From positions 1-37,855 of the forward strand of contig JAEYOJ010000101.1 of the NCBI GenBank assembly GCA_023411815.1: DNA of 37,855 nucleotides, written 5' to 3'. The DNA comes from Pseudomonadota bacterium (GTDB lineage: Bacteria > Desulfobacterota > Desulfovibrionia > Desulfovibrionales > Desulfovibrionaceae). How positions within the stretch are numbered: position 1 is the stretch's first letter; each line of letters begins with the position of its first letter. Shown here piece by piece: positions 1 through 7,548 of the stretch. The position numbers were made by a program, and so were the translations under genes. The notes under the pieces were generated by a model, which saw only the letters and a program-made list of their open reading frames with translations, was not told where the DNA came from and made no database searches.

Positions 1-40
1 TTAAGGCCTGTATCGATTGAAGAAGGTCGCGCCAGTTCAA
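1..40 (-). CDS. 5' end of a leftward gene running off the window (unknown product)
   Basis: Only the first 13 codons are inside the window, reading MNWRDLLQSIQAL from a TTG codon at 40-38. The start is supported by a strong Shine-Dalgarno (GAGGAGGG on the minus strand, forward 45-52) about five bases upstream and by a plausible sigma-70 promoter at 76-103. The peptide is too short to identify. The plus-strand frame that is open across the same bases has no support. Confidence 0.5.
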   Translation of the reverse strand, partial: MNWRDLLQSIQAL

Positions 41-75
41 GAAGGCCCTCCTCTGTTGGAGTGAGCAACCTTCCA

Positions 76-103
76 AGTATAGCAAACTAGGCGCTTGGAG
101 CAA
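76..103 (-). promoter_or_regulatory. Candidate sigma-70 promoter for the left-edge gene
   Basis: Read on the minus strand there is TTGCTC (103-98), a 16-base spacer and TATACT (81-76). Transcription would start near 69, leaving a leader of about 30 bases that contains the Shine-Dalgarno and the TTG start at 40. The -10 box is good and the -35 box moderate. Confidence 0.4.
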
Positions 104-132
104 CAATCCTTGCGAAAAGCGCCTTTCTTTTC
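89..132 (+). terminator. Hairpin followed by a T-rich tract
   Basis: AGGCGCTT (89-96) pairs with AAGCGCCT (117-124) and is followed by TTCTTTTCTT on the plus strand, the form of an intrinsic terminator for rightward transcription. It is unclear what it terminates, because the only supported gene to the left runs the other way. It overlaps the -35 region of the leftward promoter, so a regulatory role is possible. Confidence 0.45.
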
Positions 133-608
133 TTCTGCAGATTCCACTCCCATCGCCGGGTTACATTCATGGGACTCCTGATCGTTTCAGCAGCATGCGC
201 CGATTGACGGATCGGCGCGGACGCTAACCTTGCCTCCGGCCTCACCTCCTTGACCGGCCATAGAAACACTTGCCTCCGTGGGCGGTTTCATTTGTGGCGG
301 AAGCGTTACGTTGCGGCTTTCAAGTGCAGCTGCACGGCATTGTGTGTCGCACGAACAGGCAGGGGCGGAATGCATGCTTCCGCATGCAAGTCGCGCCGGA
401 TAGGGCCGGCCGTGCAAGACAGATTCGTGCGCATGCGGCTTGTTATGTCGTGGTGAGTCGCGCATGGGCAGCAATCCGAGTCCTTGGACTCGGCAGCGGA
501 TGTCTTGCATGAAATTTTTACGTGCATTTTTTCCTGGAAGTGTTAAGGGAGCGAATAGGGCTGGGTGAATTGAATTGCTATGGGAAACAAAGCAGGGAGT
601 GTTTGAGC
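133..608. other. Long intergenic region with short uncertain ORFs
   Basis: No gene here is well supported. The minus strand has three short frames with some ribosome-binding signal. One is a 73-codon Cys-rich frame at 306-527 (AGG five bases before its ATG, contains CCPC). The second is a 24-codon frame at 187-261 ending GACC, with GGAGG 11 bases upstream. The third is a 27-codon frame at 87-170 with AGGAG four bases upstream, beginning 16 bases after the previous stop. I recognise none of them. The remainder should include the promoter and leader of the gene at 609. Confidence 0.4.
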
Positions 609-836
609 ATGTATCTCTACTTCTGCAACTACCGGGGATGCGCGGGCCACATCAAGAGCTGGGAGCGTTGCGATGACCTGCTGGCCTCACCGGGCATGCA
701 GGACAGGCTGACGCAGGAACAGCCTGCCGCTGCGCCCGTAAATCAGGCCCTCGCGGCCGCGTCGAGGCAGGCCGCATACCCCAGGGCCTTCGGCGAACAC
801 GAGCCGTCATACGGCGCGGAAATTACCTGGATCTGA
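609..836 (+). CDS. Small hypothetical protein (75 aa)
   Basis: The start at 609 follows AGGGAGT about eight bases upstream; an upstream in-frame ATG at 522 lacks such a signal. The N-terminal third is aromatic and Cys-containing (MYLYFCNYRGCAG, then WERCDD), with cysteines at residues 6, 11 and 21. The C-terminal half is rich in Ala, Gln and Pro and looks disordered. There is no signal peptide or membrane segment. A strong terminator at 864-907 closes the unit, so this is probably a monocistronic gene. I do not recognise a family; the three clustered Cys could bind metal, but that is inference. Confidence 0.55.
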   Translation: MYLYFCNYRGCAGHIKSWERCDDLLASPGMQDRLTQEQPAAAPVNQALAAASRQAAYPRAFGEHEPSYGAEITWI

Positions 837-863
837 CATCTCCTCGCCTCGTCCTCCGCCTTC

Positions 864-907
864 CGGCCGAACGGCGATTCTCCGCTCGTCGTTCGGCCGC
901 CATTTTT
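864..907 (+). terminator. Intrinsic terminator after the 75-aa gene
   Basis: A perfect 10-bp stem, CGGCCGAACG (864-873) with CGTTCGGCCG (890-899), is followed by CCATTTTT. It lies 27 bases after the stop at 836 and separates that gene from uvrA. Confidence 0.75.
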
Positions 908-1046
908 CCAGGCTTGCCTTTCCGGCCGAAGAACTTATTCTAGCTAGCTGTCTACCCGTTCCCCCGACAACCACCGCCGCGATCGCCCGGGTCCGCCCGA
1001 GCGCCCGGCGCTTCCGCGCGGTTCAGCCGCGCCCCATGAGGCGACA

Positions 1047-3827
1047 GTGAGCAAGGATCCCGTTCTCAAGGATTCAATCCATATCGAAGGCGCACGGCAG
1101 CACAACCTCAAGAACCTGACCGTGGATATCCCCCGCGGAGAGCTGGTCGTGGTCTGCGGGCCATCCGGCTCGGGCAAGTCCACCCTGGCTTTCGACATCG
1201 TCTACGCCGAGGGGCAGCGCCGTTACGTGGAGTCCCTTTCGGCCTACGCCCGCCAGTTCCTGCCCCAGCTCGACAAGCCCGACGTGGACAAGATCGAGGG
1301 CCTTTCCCCGGCCATCTCCCTGGAGCAGCAGACCACCTCGCGCAACCCGCGCTCCACCGTGGGCACCGTGACGGAGATCTACGACTTCCTGCGCGTGTTC
1401 TACGCCCGCCTGGGCACTTTCTACTGCCCGCAGTGCGGCAAACCCATCGCGGCCCAGACCAGCGACCAGATCGTGGAGGAGATTTCCGCCCTGCCCGAGG
1501 GCACGCGCTTCATGCTCATGGCCCCGCTCGTGGAGCACCAGAAGGGCACGCACAAGGACCTGCTGGCCAAGCTCAAGCGCGCGGGATTCGTGCGCGTGCG
1601 TCTGGGCGGCAGGAAGGGCGAGGTGCTGGGCATCGACGATGTGCCCGAGTTGGAGAAGAACAAGAAGCACACCATCGACCTGGTGCTGGACCGCCTGGTG
1701 GCCAAGCCGGACATGCGCAAACGGCTGGCGGATTCCGTGGAGCTGGCCCTGCGCTACGGCGGCGAGCGGCTGTACGTGGCGACCATGGGGCCGGGCGAGA
1801 CCGAGGAGCGCGTCTTCTCCACCCAGTCCGTGTGCCCCACGTGCAGGATCAGCCTGCCCAAGCTCTCGCCGCAGCTGTTCTCCTTCAACTCGCCCCAGGG
1901 CGCGTGCCAGCGCTGCCTGGGCATCGGCAGCGTGGAGTATTTCGAGCCCAACCTGCTGGCTCCCAACAAGGGGTTGTCCCTGTCCGAGGGCGCGTTGCTG
2001 CCCTGGAGGAGCCCCAAGGTCATGGCCCGCTACCGCGAGGACCTTGAACGCCTGGGCCGCAAGTGGGGCTTCGACCTGTCCACGCCCATCGGCAAGTTTT
2101 CGGCCGAGGCCTGGCAGCACCTGTTTCACGGCGACAAGGAGTTGGGCTGGCGGGGCGTGGTGTCGCTGCTGGAAATGGGCGAGTCCATAAGCCACATCTG
2201 GCGCGACGAACTGTCGCGCTTCCGCCAGTCCGCGCCATGCCCGGCCTGCCATGGCGCGCGGCTCAAGGACGAGGTGCTGTCCGTGCGCGTGGCCGACAAG
2301 AACATCTTCGAGTTCACCTCGCTGCCCATATCGCGCGCCCTGGACTGGCTGCAGGAGCGCGAGTTCAAGGGCCACGAGCGGCTCATCGCCGAGCCGCTCA
2401 TGAAGGAGCTGACCCACCGCCTGGGCTTCCTGGTCAACGTCGGCCTGGACTACATCAGCCTGGCCCGCAACATGGCCACTCTGTCCGGCGGCGAGGCCCA
2501 GCGCATCCGCCTGGCCGGGCAACTCGGCTCGGGCCTTGTGGGCGTGACCTACGTGCTCGACGAGCCGTCCATCGGCCTGCACCCGCGCGACAACGAGCGG
2601 CTGCTGTCCACGCTGCGCAGTCTTCAGGGCCGGGGCAACACCGTGCTCGTGGTGGAGCACGACGAGGCGACCATCCGCGAGGCCGACCATGTGCTGGAGC
2701 TTGGGCCCGGCTCGGGCCTGCTGGGCGGCGAGCTCGTCTTCGCCGGTCCGACGGCCGGGCTCATGAACGGCGCGCAAACCCTGACCGCCAAGTACCTGCG
2801 CGGCGAACTGAAGAACGAGACCCCGGATACGCGCCGCGAGCCCCAGGGCCATCTGACCCTGTCCAGCGTGACCACGAACAACCTGAAGGACATCGACTGC
2901 GCCTTCCCGCTGGGCTGCCTGGTGTGCGTCACCGGCCCCTCGGGCTCGGGCAAGAGCTCGCTCGTGGTGGACTCGCTGTACAAGCACCTGGCCCTGTCCC
3001 AGGGCATCCGCGTGGAGGAGCCGGGCCAGATCCGCGGCATCACCGGAGCCGAGCGCATCGAACGCATCGTATCCATCGACCAGTCGCCCATCGGCCGCAC
3101 CCCGCGCTCCAACCCGGCCACGTACACGAAGATATTCGACGAGGTGCGCAACCTCTTCGTCGAGACCAAGGAGGCCAAGGCGCGCGGCTACAAGCCGGGC
3201 CGCTTCTCCTTCAACGTGCGCGGCGGGCGCTGCGAGGCCTGCCAGGGCGACGGCGTCATCAAGGTCGAGATGCACTTCCTGCCCGACGTGTACGTTACCT
3301 GCGACGTGTGCAAGGGCAAACGCTACAACCGCGAGACGCTTGACGTGCACTACAAGGACCTGAGCATCGCCGACGTGCTCGACCTGAGCGTGCGCCAGGC
3401 CCGCGAGCTGTTCAAGAACCACATTGCGCTCGACCGCCGCCTGTCCGTGCTGGAAGACGTGGGCCTGGAATACATCAAGCTCGGGCAGCCGGCCACGACC
3501 CTGTCCGGCGGCGAGGCCCAGCGCATCAAGATCTCCCGCGAGTTGGGCAAGCGCAGCCTGCCCGGCACGCTGTACATCCTGGACGAGCCCACCACGGGCC
3601 TGCACATGCACGAGGTCGGCAAGCTCATCCACGTGCTGCACCAGCTGGTGGACAAGGGCGCATCGGTCATCGTCATCGAGCACAACGTGGACGTCATCCG
3701 CGCCTCGGACTGGGTCATCGACCTGGGACCGGGCGGCGGCGAGTCAGGCGGCCGCATCGTCAGCCAAGGCACGCCGGAGCAGATCAGGGCCGATGAGAAG
3801 TCGGTGACGGGCAGATTCCTGGAGTAG
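1047..3827 (+). CDS. uvrA: Excinuclease ABC subunit A
   Basis: UvrA is the ATPase that recognises DNA damage with UvrB in nucleotide excision repair. The 926-residue length matches the family. A first Walker A (GPSGSGKST, residues 38-46) is followed by the YAEGQRRYVESLSAYARQFL region; a second Walker A occurs near residue 630. Two ABC signatures LSGGEAQRI are present, with Walker B boxes YVLDEPSIGLHP and YILDEPTTGLH. Zinc-module Cys pairs are visible (CPTC with CQRC in the first half; CEAC with CDVC in the second). The start is GTG with a modest GAGG upstream, and the protein begins with the expected IHIEGARQHNLKN block. It is followed by a strong terminator and looks monocistronic. No LexA-type operator was recognised upstream, though the box varies between deltaproteobacteria. 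Confidence 0.98.
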   Translation: MSKDPVLKDSIHIEGARQHNLKNLTVDIPRGELVVVCGPSGSGKSTLAFDIVYAEGQRRYVESLSAYARQFLPQLDKPDVDKIEGLSPAISLEQQTTSRNPRSTVGTVTEIYDFLRVFYARLGTFYCPQCGKPIAAQTSDQIVEEISALPEGTRFMLMAPLVEHQKGTHKDLLAKLKRAGFVRVRLGGRKGEVLGIDDVPELEKNKKHTIDLVLDRLVAKPDMRKRLADSVELALRYGGERLYVATMGPGETEERVFSTQSVCPTCRISLPKLSPQLFSFNSPQGACQRCLGIGSVEYFEPNLLAPNKGLSLSEGALLPWRSPKVMARYREDLERLGRKWGFDLSTPIGKFSAEAWQHLFHGDKELGWRGVVSLLEMGESISHIWRDELSRFRQSAPCPACHGARLKDEVLSVRVADKNIFEFTSLPISRALDWLQEREFKGHERLIAEPLMKELTHRLGFLVNVGLDYISLARNMATLSGGEAQRIRLAGQLGSGLVGVTYVLDEPSIGLHPRDNERLLSTLRSLQGRGNTVLVVEHDEATIREADHVLELGPGSGLLGGELVFAGPTAGLMNGAQTLTAKYLRGELKNETPDTRREPQGHLTLSSVTTNNLKDIDCAFPLGCLVCVTGPSGSGKSSLVVDSLYKHLALSQGIRVEEPGQIRGITGAERIERIVSIDQSPIGRTPRSNPATYTKIFDEVRNLFVETKEAKARGYKPGRFSFNVRGGRCEACQGDGVIKVEMHFLPDVYVTCDVCKGKRYNRETLDVHYKDLSIADVLDLSVRQARELFKNHIALDRRLSVLEDVGLEYIKLGQPATTLSGGEAQRIKISRELGKRSLPGTLYILDEPTTGLHMHEVGKLIHVLHQLVDKGASVIVIEHNVDVIRASDWVIDLGPGGGESGGRIVSQGTPEQIRADEKSVTGRFLE

Positions 3828-3864
3828 TCTGTCTGGATTGTTCCGGCGTCGGACATGACGCGAG

Positions 3865-3901
3865 AAGCCGGCGTGAGGCATGCCTTGCGCCGGCTTTTTT
3901 T
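3865..3901 (+). terminator. Intrinsic terminator of uvrA
   Basis: AAGCCGGCG (3865-3873) pairs with CGCCGGCTT (3888-3896) and runs into a T tract to 3901. It starts 37 bases after the uvrA stop. Confidence 0.9.
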
Positions 3902-3902
3902 C

Positions 3903-4214
3903 TGGAGCGTAATGGTAGGAAATATGCTCCGCCGCCTCCGGCGTTGCGCGGGTCCGTGGAAAGTCCAGGGAAAACAATTCCCCGGGCGGAAGATGGGCCG
4001 GACGTGGCCGATCATTGAGCAGTTATGGCAAGCGCTTGTAAACACTGTAAGTTGATGCAAATGCAAATTGTATAATTCTGTACATATGAAACAGTGTTTT
4101 TGACGAAAGTAGCATATCTAAGCCTCTCGGAGTGAAGCAACCTCTCGGGATAATTTGACTCGTACATTTGCTCCACTGCCTTTGCAACCGTGCACCAGTG
4201 GCGTTAAAGTGGCA
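3903..4214 (+). promoter_or_regulatory. Upstream control region of the chemoreceptor gene
   Basis: This non-coding stretch is unusually AT-rich from about 4020 to 4160. It holds a spaced perfect inverted repeat, AAACACTGT (4040-4048) and ACAGTGTTT (4091-4099), with centres 51 bp apart. A TATAAT hexamer sits between the arms (4071-4076) but has no -35 box at normal spacing. Lying upstream of a sigma-54-like promoter, the repeat could be an enhancer-binding site or a binding site for another regulator. This is inference from position and symmetry. Confidence 0.4.
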
Positions 4215-4230
4215 TGGCACTTCTGTTGCA
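4215..4230 (+). promoter_or_regulatory. Sigma-54-type promoter for the chemoreceptor
   Basis: TGGCAC (4215-4220), five bases, then TTGCA (4226-4230) reproduces the -24/-12 consensus of RpoN promoters, with the invariant GG and GC at the right spacing. The predicted start near 4241 leaves a leader of about 16 bases that holds the AGGAGG and ends at ATG 4257. RpoN control of motility and chemotaxis genes is common in proteobacteria. Confidence 0.65.
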
Positions 4231-4256
4231 TCGATATCTGCCCAGGAGGGGCAGGC

Positions 4257-6386
4257 ATGCTCGCAAACATGAAGTTGCGTTCAAGGATTCTGGTGCCGAT
4301 CTGCGCCGTCGTGCTGTTCGTATTCGCGCTGACCGTGACCATCGTGGTGGCCAGGGTGCGTGACGTGTCGCGGGAATCGGCCCTGCGCTACACCCAGGAA
4401 CTGGCCGATCGCCACGGACAGGAGGTCCGTCAGCGGCTCGACAGGGCCATGCAGTCCTCGCGGGTCATGGCCGCGGTCATGGAGACGGCTGCGCGGCATC
4501 CGGAGAGCGTCAACCGGGCAGTGCTCGACGAGTATCTCAAGAGCGTGCTGTTGCGCGACAAGGATGTCTTCGGCGTGTTCGTGACCTTCGAGCCCAATGC
4601 CCTGGACGGCCGCGAGGCCGAGCACGAGCAGGTCTACAAGGGCCGCTACCGCTCGTACATCTACAAGAATTCACAGGGCGGCGTGGCCGTGAGCCACGGC
4701 GGCAACGCCAACCTCGGAAGCTGGTACACCGTGCCCATGGGCACGGGCCGCGAAACGCTTCTGGAGCCGTACGAGGACTCCACGGTCAACCTGCTCATGA
4801 CCAGCGTGGCCGTGCCCATCCACAAGAACGGCCGCACGGTGGGCGTCGCCGGCATGGACATCATAATCGACGAACTTCAGGAGATGATCCGCGCCATCAA
4901 GCCCTATGAAACCGGCCATGCCTTCCTCGTCTCCAACGAAGGCTCCATTGTGGCCCACCCCGACAGGAAGCTCGTGCTCAAGCCCGCGGCCGATCACCTT
5001 TCCTCCGAGGCCGGCAAGGGGCTGCGCAAGTCCCTGCGCGATGGACAACCCGTCACGGAATTCTGGCATGACGCCGACGGGGCCGAGCAGTTCACGGTTT
5101 TCGTGCCTTTCGACATCGGCGAGAGCAAGGCGCCCTGGAGCCTGGCCGTGACCGTGCCCATGGAAAAGGTCATGGCCCAAGCCGATGGCATACGAACCAT
5201 GTCCCTGATCATGGGCGTTCTGGCCATGCTCCTGCTGGCGGGCGTCATTCTGGCCATTGCGCACAGCATAGCCGCCCCCATCCGCAGGACGATGGAATTC
5301 GCCGAGGCGGTGGCCAAGGGACGCCTGGATGAACGCCTGGATATTCAGCGCAAGGACGAGGTCGGCGTGCTCGCCGCATCCCTGCGCGCCATGGTCGACA
5401 CCCTCAAGGCCATGATAGCCACGTCCGAGTCCAAGACACGCGAGGCCGAGGAGCAGACCCGCAGGGCGCAGGACGCCTTGCGGGACGCGGATGCGGCGCG
5501 GCAGGAGGCCGAGCGCGCGCGGCGCGAGGGGAGGCTTCATGCCGCGAGGCAGCTGCAGCATATCGTCGAGCGCGTGACTTCGGCCTCCGAGGAGCTGGCC
5601 GCCCAGATCGAGCAGTCCAGCCGCGGTTCCGAGGTGCAGCGCGACAGGACCGCCGAGGCGGCCACGGCCATGGAGGAGATGAACGTCACGGTCCTGGAGG
5701 TCGCCCGCAACGCGTCCCAGGCCGCCGACAGCGCGGACAGCGCGCGGCGGAACGCCGAGAAGGGCTCCGGCGTGGTGTCCAACGTGGTGGATGCCACGCG
5801 CGAGGTCCAGAAGCGTTCTGAGGCCATGACTCGCAAGTTGGGCGAACTGGGAGCCCAGGCAGAGGGTATCGGCAGGATCATGAACGTGATCACGGATATC
5901 GCGGACCAGACCAATCTGCTGGCCCTCAATGCGGCCATCGAAGCCGCCCGCGCCGGAGAGGCCGGACGAGGCTTCGCCGTGGTGGCTGACGAGGTGCGCA
6001 AGCTGGCCGAGAAGACCATGAGCGCCACCAAGGAGGTCGGCGAGGCGGTCCAGGCCATCCAGAACGGGACCCGCGAGAACATACAGGCCATGCAGCAGGC
6101 CGGCGGCGCAGTGGACAAGAGCACTGGCCTGGCGGTGGACGCCGGCAAGGCCCTGCGCGACATCTTGGGCATGGTCGAGTCCACCTCGGACCAGGTGCGG
6201 GCCATCGCCACGGCCTCGGAAGAGCAGTCCGCGGCCAGTGAGCAGATCAGCCGCAGCATGGACGAGGTCAACCGCATCGCCTCCGAAACGGCCACGGCCA
6301 TGACCCAGTCGGCCGGCGCGGTCTCGGAGCTGGCGAGTATGTCATTGGAACTAAAGCGGATCATCGAGGAGTTGCAGCAGGATTGA
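4257..6386 (+). CDS. Methyl-accepting chemotaxis protein (dCache-HAMP-MCP)
   Basis: This is a transmembrane chemoreceptor of 709 residues. Its order is TM1 (about 11-33), a periplasmic double-Cache domain (about 35-315), TM2 (317-338), HAMP (about 339-392), a long charged coiled coil (392-440) and the signalling hairpin, whose conserved tip (ADQTNLLALNAAIEAARAGEAGRGFAVVADEVRKLAE in outline) spans about 549-585. In the Cache domain a SWYTVP segment, an EPYED segment and GMDI (D201) recall the ligand core. The Arg two residues before the Trp that marks amino-acid binders is Gly here, so the ligand cannot be inferred. The start at 4257 has AGGAGGG six bases upstream; an upstream in-frame TTG (4155) lacks one and lies before the promoter. 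There is no CheR/CheB-docking pentapeptide at the C terminus. Confidence 0.95.
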   Translation: MLANMKLRSRILVPICAVVLFVFALTVTIVVARVRDVSRESALRYTQELADRHGQEVRQRLDRAMQSSRVMAAVMETAARHPESVNRAVLDEYLKSVLLRDKDVFGVFVTFEPNALDGREAEHEQVYKGRYRSYIYKNSQGGVAVSHGGNANLGSWYTVPMGTGRETLLEPYEDSTVNLLMTSVAVPIHKNGRTVGVAGMDIIIDELQEMIRAIKPYETGHAFLVSNEGSIVAHPDRKLVLKPAADHLSSEAGKGLRKSLRDGQPVTEFWHDADGAEQFTVFVPFDIGESKAPWSLAVTVPMEKVMAQADGIRTMSLIMGVLAMLLLAGVILAIAHSIAAPIRRTMEFAEAVAKGRLDERLDIQRKDEVGVLAASLRAMVDTLKAMIATSESKTREAEEQTRRAQDALRDADAARQEAERARREGRLHAARQLQHIVERVTSASEELAAQIEQSSRGSEVQRDRTAEAATAMEEMNVTVLEVARNASQAADSADSARRNAEKGSGVVSNVVDATREVQKRSEAMTRKLGELGAQAEGIGRIMNVITDIADQTNLLALNAAIEAARAGEAGRGFAVVADEVRKLAEKTMSATKEVGEAVQAIQNGTRENIQAMQQAGGAVDKSTGLAVDAGKALRDILGMVESTSDQVRAIATASEEQSAASEQISRSMDEVNRIASETATAMTQSAGAVSELASMSLELKRIIEELQQD

Positions 6387-6418
6387 GGCCGCGGCTTTAT
6401 CTGAATACGACTTGGAGA

Positions 6419-6448
6419 GGCTCCATCCGGAAACGGGTGGAGCCTTTT
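6419..6448 (+). terminator. Intrinsic terminator of the chemoreceptor gene
   Basis: GGCTCCATCC (6419-6428) pairs with GGGTGGAGCC (6435-6444), including one G-T pair, and is followed by TTTT. Confidence 0.8.
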
Positions 6449-6469
6449 GCGTGCTGGCCTACCCCTCGA

Positions 6470-6598
6470 CTATGCGGCGGCCTTGGCGTACGAACAGTGC
6501 TCGGCGGTTGACCGGTAGTCCGGGCACCAACCCATACTCCTGTTGAAAGCGAACTGCGGCAGGCAATGACGCCAGCTAGCGTGATGCTCTTCCGCCAA
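6470..6598 (-). CDS. Possible small Cys-containing protein (42 aa, uncertain)
   Basis: A minus-strand frame from TTG 6598 to TAG 6470 encodes a peptide whose C-terminal half reads GWCPDYRSTAEHCSYAKAAA. An internal ATG (6535) would give just the last 21 residues. The Shine-Dalgarno candidates (AGGA before TTG, AGGAG before ATG) are too close to the start to be convincing. The composition looks protein-like and fills most of an otherwise empty gap divergent from kdsA, but I recognise no family. It may be chance. Confidence 0.2.
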   Translation of the reverse strand: MAEEHHASWRHCLPQFAFNRSMGWCPDYRSTAEHCSYAKAAA

Positions 6599-6639
6599 TC
6601 CTCGAATATTTAAGCGAACCTCAATCCGTGGTGATCAGC

Positions 6640-7479
6640 ATGCAGAACAAGCAGATCAGCATATCGGCGCCCGGCAAACCGGTGCTGATGTCCAATTCCC
6701 TTCCCCTGGTATTCATCGCCGGCCCCTGCGCGATGGAGGGCCGGGACTTCGCCCTGCGCACGGCCCTGGAGCTCCGGGACATCTTCGGGGCCGCCGGCGT
6801 GGATTTCATCTACAAGTCGTCCTTCGACAAGGCCAACAGGACCTCCTTGAGTTCCTTTCGCGGCGTGGGCATGGAAGAAGGCCTGGATATCCTGGCCGAG
6901 GTGCGCGAGAAGGCCGGCGTGCCCGTGCTCACGGACGTGCACAGCCCCGAACAGGCCGCGCCCGTGGCCGCGGTGGTCGACATGCTGCAGACTCCGGCCT
7001 TCCTCTGTCGCCAGACCGACCTAATCCGCGCCGTGGCCGCCACCGGGAAGCCCGTGAATATCAAGAAGGGACAGTTCCTGGCGCCTTGGGACATGAAGAA
7101 CGTGCTTTCCAAGGCCGTGGAGGAGGGCAACGACCAGATAGCGCTTTGCGAACGGGGAGCGAGCTTCGGCTACGGCAACCTTGTCGTGGACATGCGCTCG
7201 CTGGCGATCATGGCCGAGACCGGCCAGCCGGTCGTCTTCGACGTGACCCACTCCGTGCAGCTTCCCGGCGGCCAGGGCTCCTGCAGCGGCGGCCAGAGGC
7301 AGTTCGTGCCCACGCTTGCGCGGGCCGGCGTGGCCGCGGGCGTAGCCGCCCTGTTCATGGAGGTGCACCCTGACCCGGACAAGGCCCCCTGCGACGGGCC
7401 GAACATGCTGCCCTTCTCGGACCTGCCGAAGCTGCTCCGGCTGCTCAAGGACATGGACGCCCTGGCCAAGGGGCGCTGA
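6640..7479 (+). CDS. kdsA: 3-deoxy-8-phosphooctulonate (KDO8P) synthase
   Basis: KdsA condenses phosphoenolpyruvate with arabinose 5-phosphate to make KDO 8-phosphate, the first committed step toward the KDO sugar of lipopolysaccharide. Conserved blocks are visible: AGPCAMEGRD (residues 27-36), SSFDKANR, LTDVHSPEQ, RQTDL, KKGQF, DVTHSVQLPGG, MEVHPDPDKAPCDGP and LPFSDL. Cys30 in GPC, with the THSVQ His and the VHPDP region, is the pattern of the metal-dependent Aquifex-like class; the metal-independent E. coli enzyme has Asn there. The start at 6640 is chosen because GGTGATC (6630-6636) is an exact match to the 3' part of the extended Shine-Dalgarno; a GTG at 6628 is a weaker alternative. No kdsB, kdsC or kdsD lies next to it. 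Confidence 0.97.
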   Translation: MQNKQISISAPGKPVLMSNSLPLVFIAGPCAMEGRDFALRTALELRDIFGAAGVDFIYKSSFDKANRTSLSSFRGVGMEEGLDILAEVREKAGVPVLTDVHSPEQAAPVAAVVDMLQTPAFLCRQTDLIRAVAATGKPVNIKKGQFLAPWDMKNVLSKAVEEGNDQIALCERGASFGYGNLVVDMRSLAIMAETGQPVVFDVTHSVQLPGGQGSCSGGQRQFVPTLARAGVAAGVAALFMEVHPDPDKAPCDGPNMLPFSDLPKLLRLLKDMDALAKGR

Positions 7480-7494
7480 TACCGCTTCGCGTTC

Positions 7495-7530
7495 AGGCGG
7501 CTTGCGTCGGATGCGCGACACAAGCCGCCT
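7495..7530. terminator. Hairpin between convergent kdsA and TPR gene
   Basis: A perfect 10-bp inverted repeat, AGGCGGCTTG (7495-7504) and CAAGCCGCCT (7521-7530), starts 15 bases after the kdsA stop. On the plus strand it is followed by a loosely T-rich stretch (TGCAATCCTTCCTTT). The loop begins CGTCGG, similar to a loop in the dispersed repeat at 12281 and 27040, which may be chance. Confidence 0.5.
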
Positions 7531-7548
7531 TGCAATCCTTCCTTTGCT

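Noticed and set aside
1074..3683. An 869-codon minus-strand frame across uvrA
   Set aside because: It is the antisense shadow of uvrA in GC-rich DNA. It is Ala/Gly/His/Leu-rich, has no domain, and uvrA on the plus strand is unmistakable.
4155..4256. Upstream TTG start for the chemoreceptor
   Set aside because: No Shine-Dalgarno, lies upstream of the sigma-54 promoter, and adds a non-conserved segment before the first membrane helix.
4671..5561. Long minus-strand frame within the chemoreceptor gene
   Set aside because: Low-complexity His/Gly-rich shadow of the plus-strand receptor.
6449..6627. Insertion sequence remnant upstream of kdsA
   Set aside because: No terminal repeats, no transposase motif in any frame.
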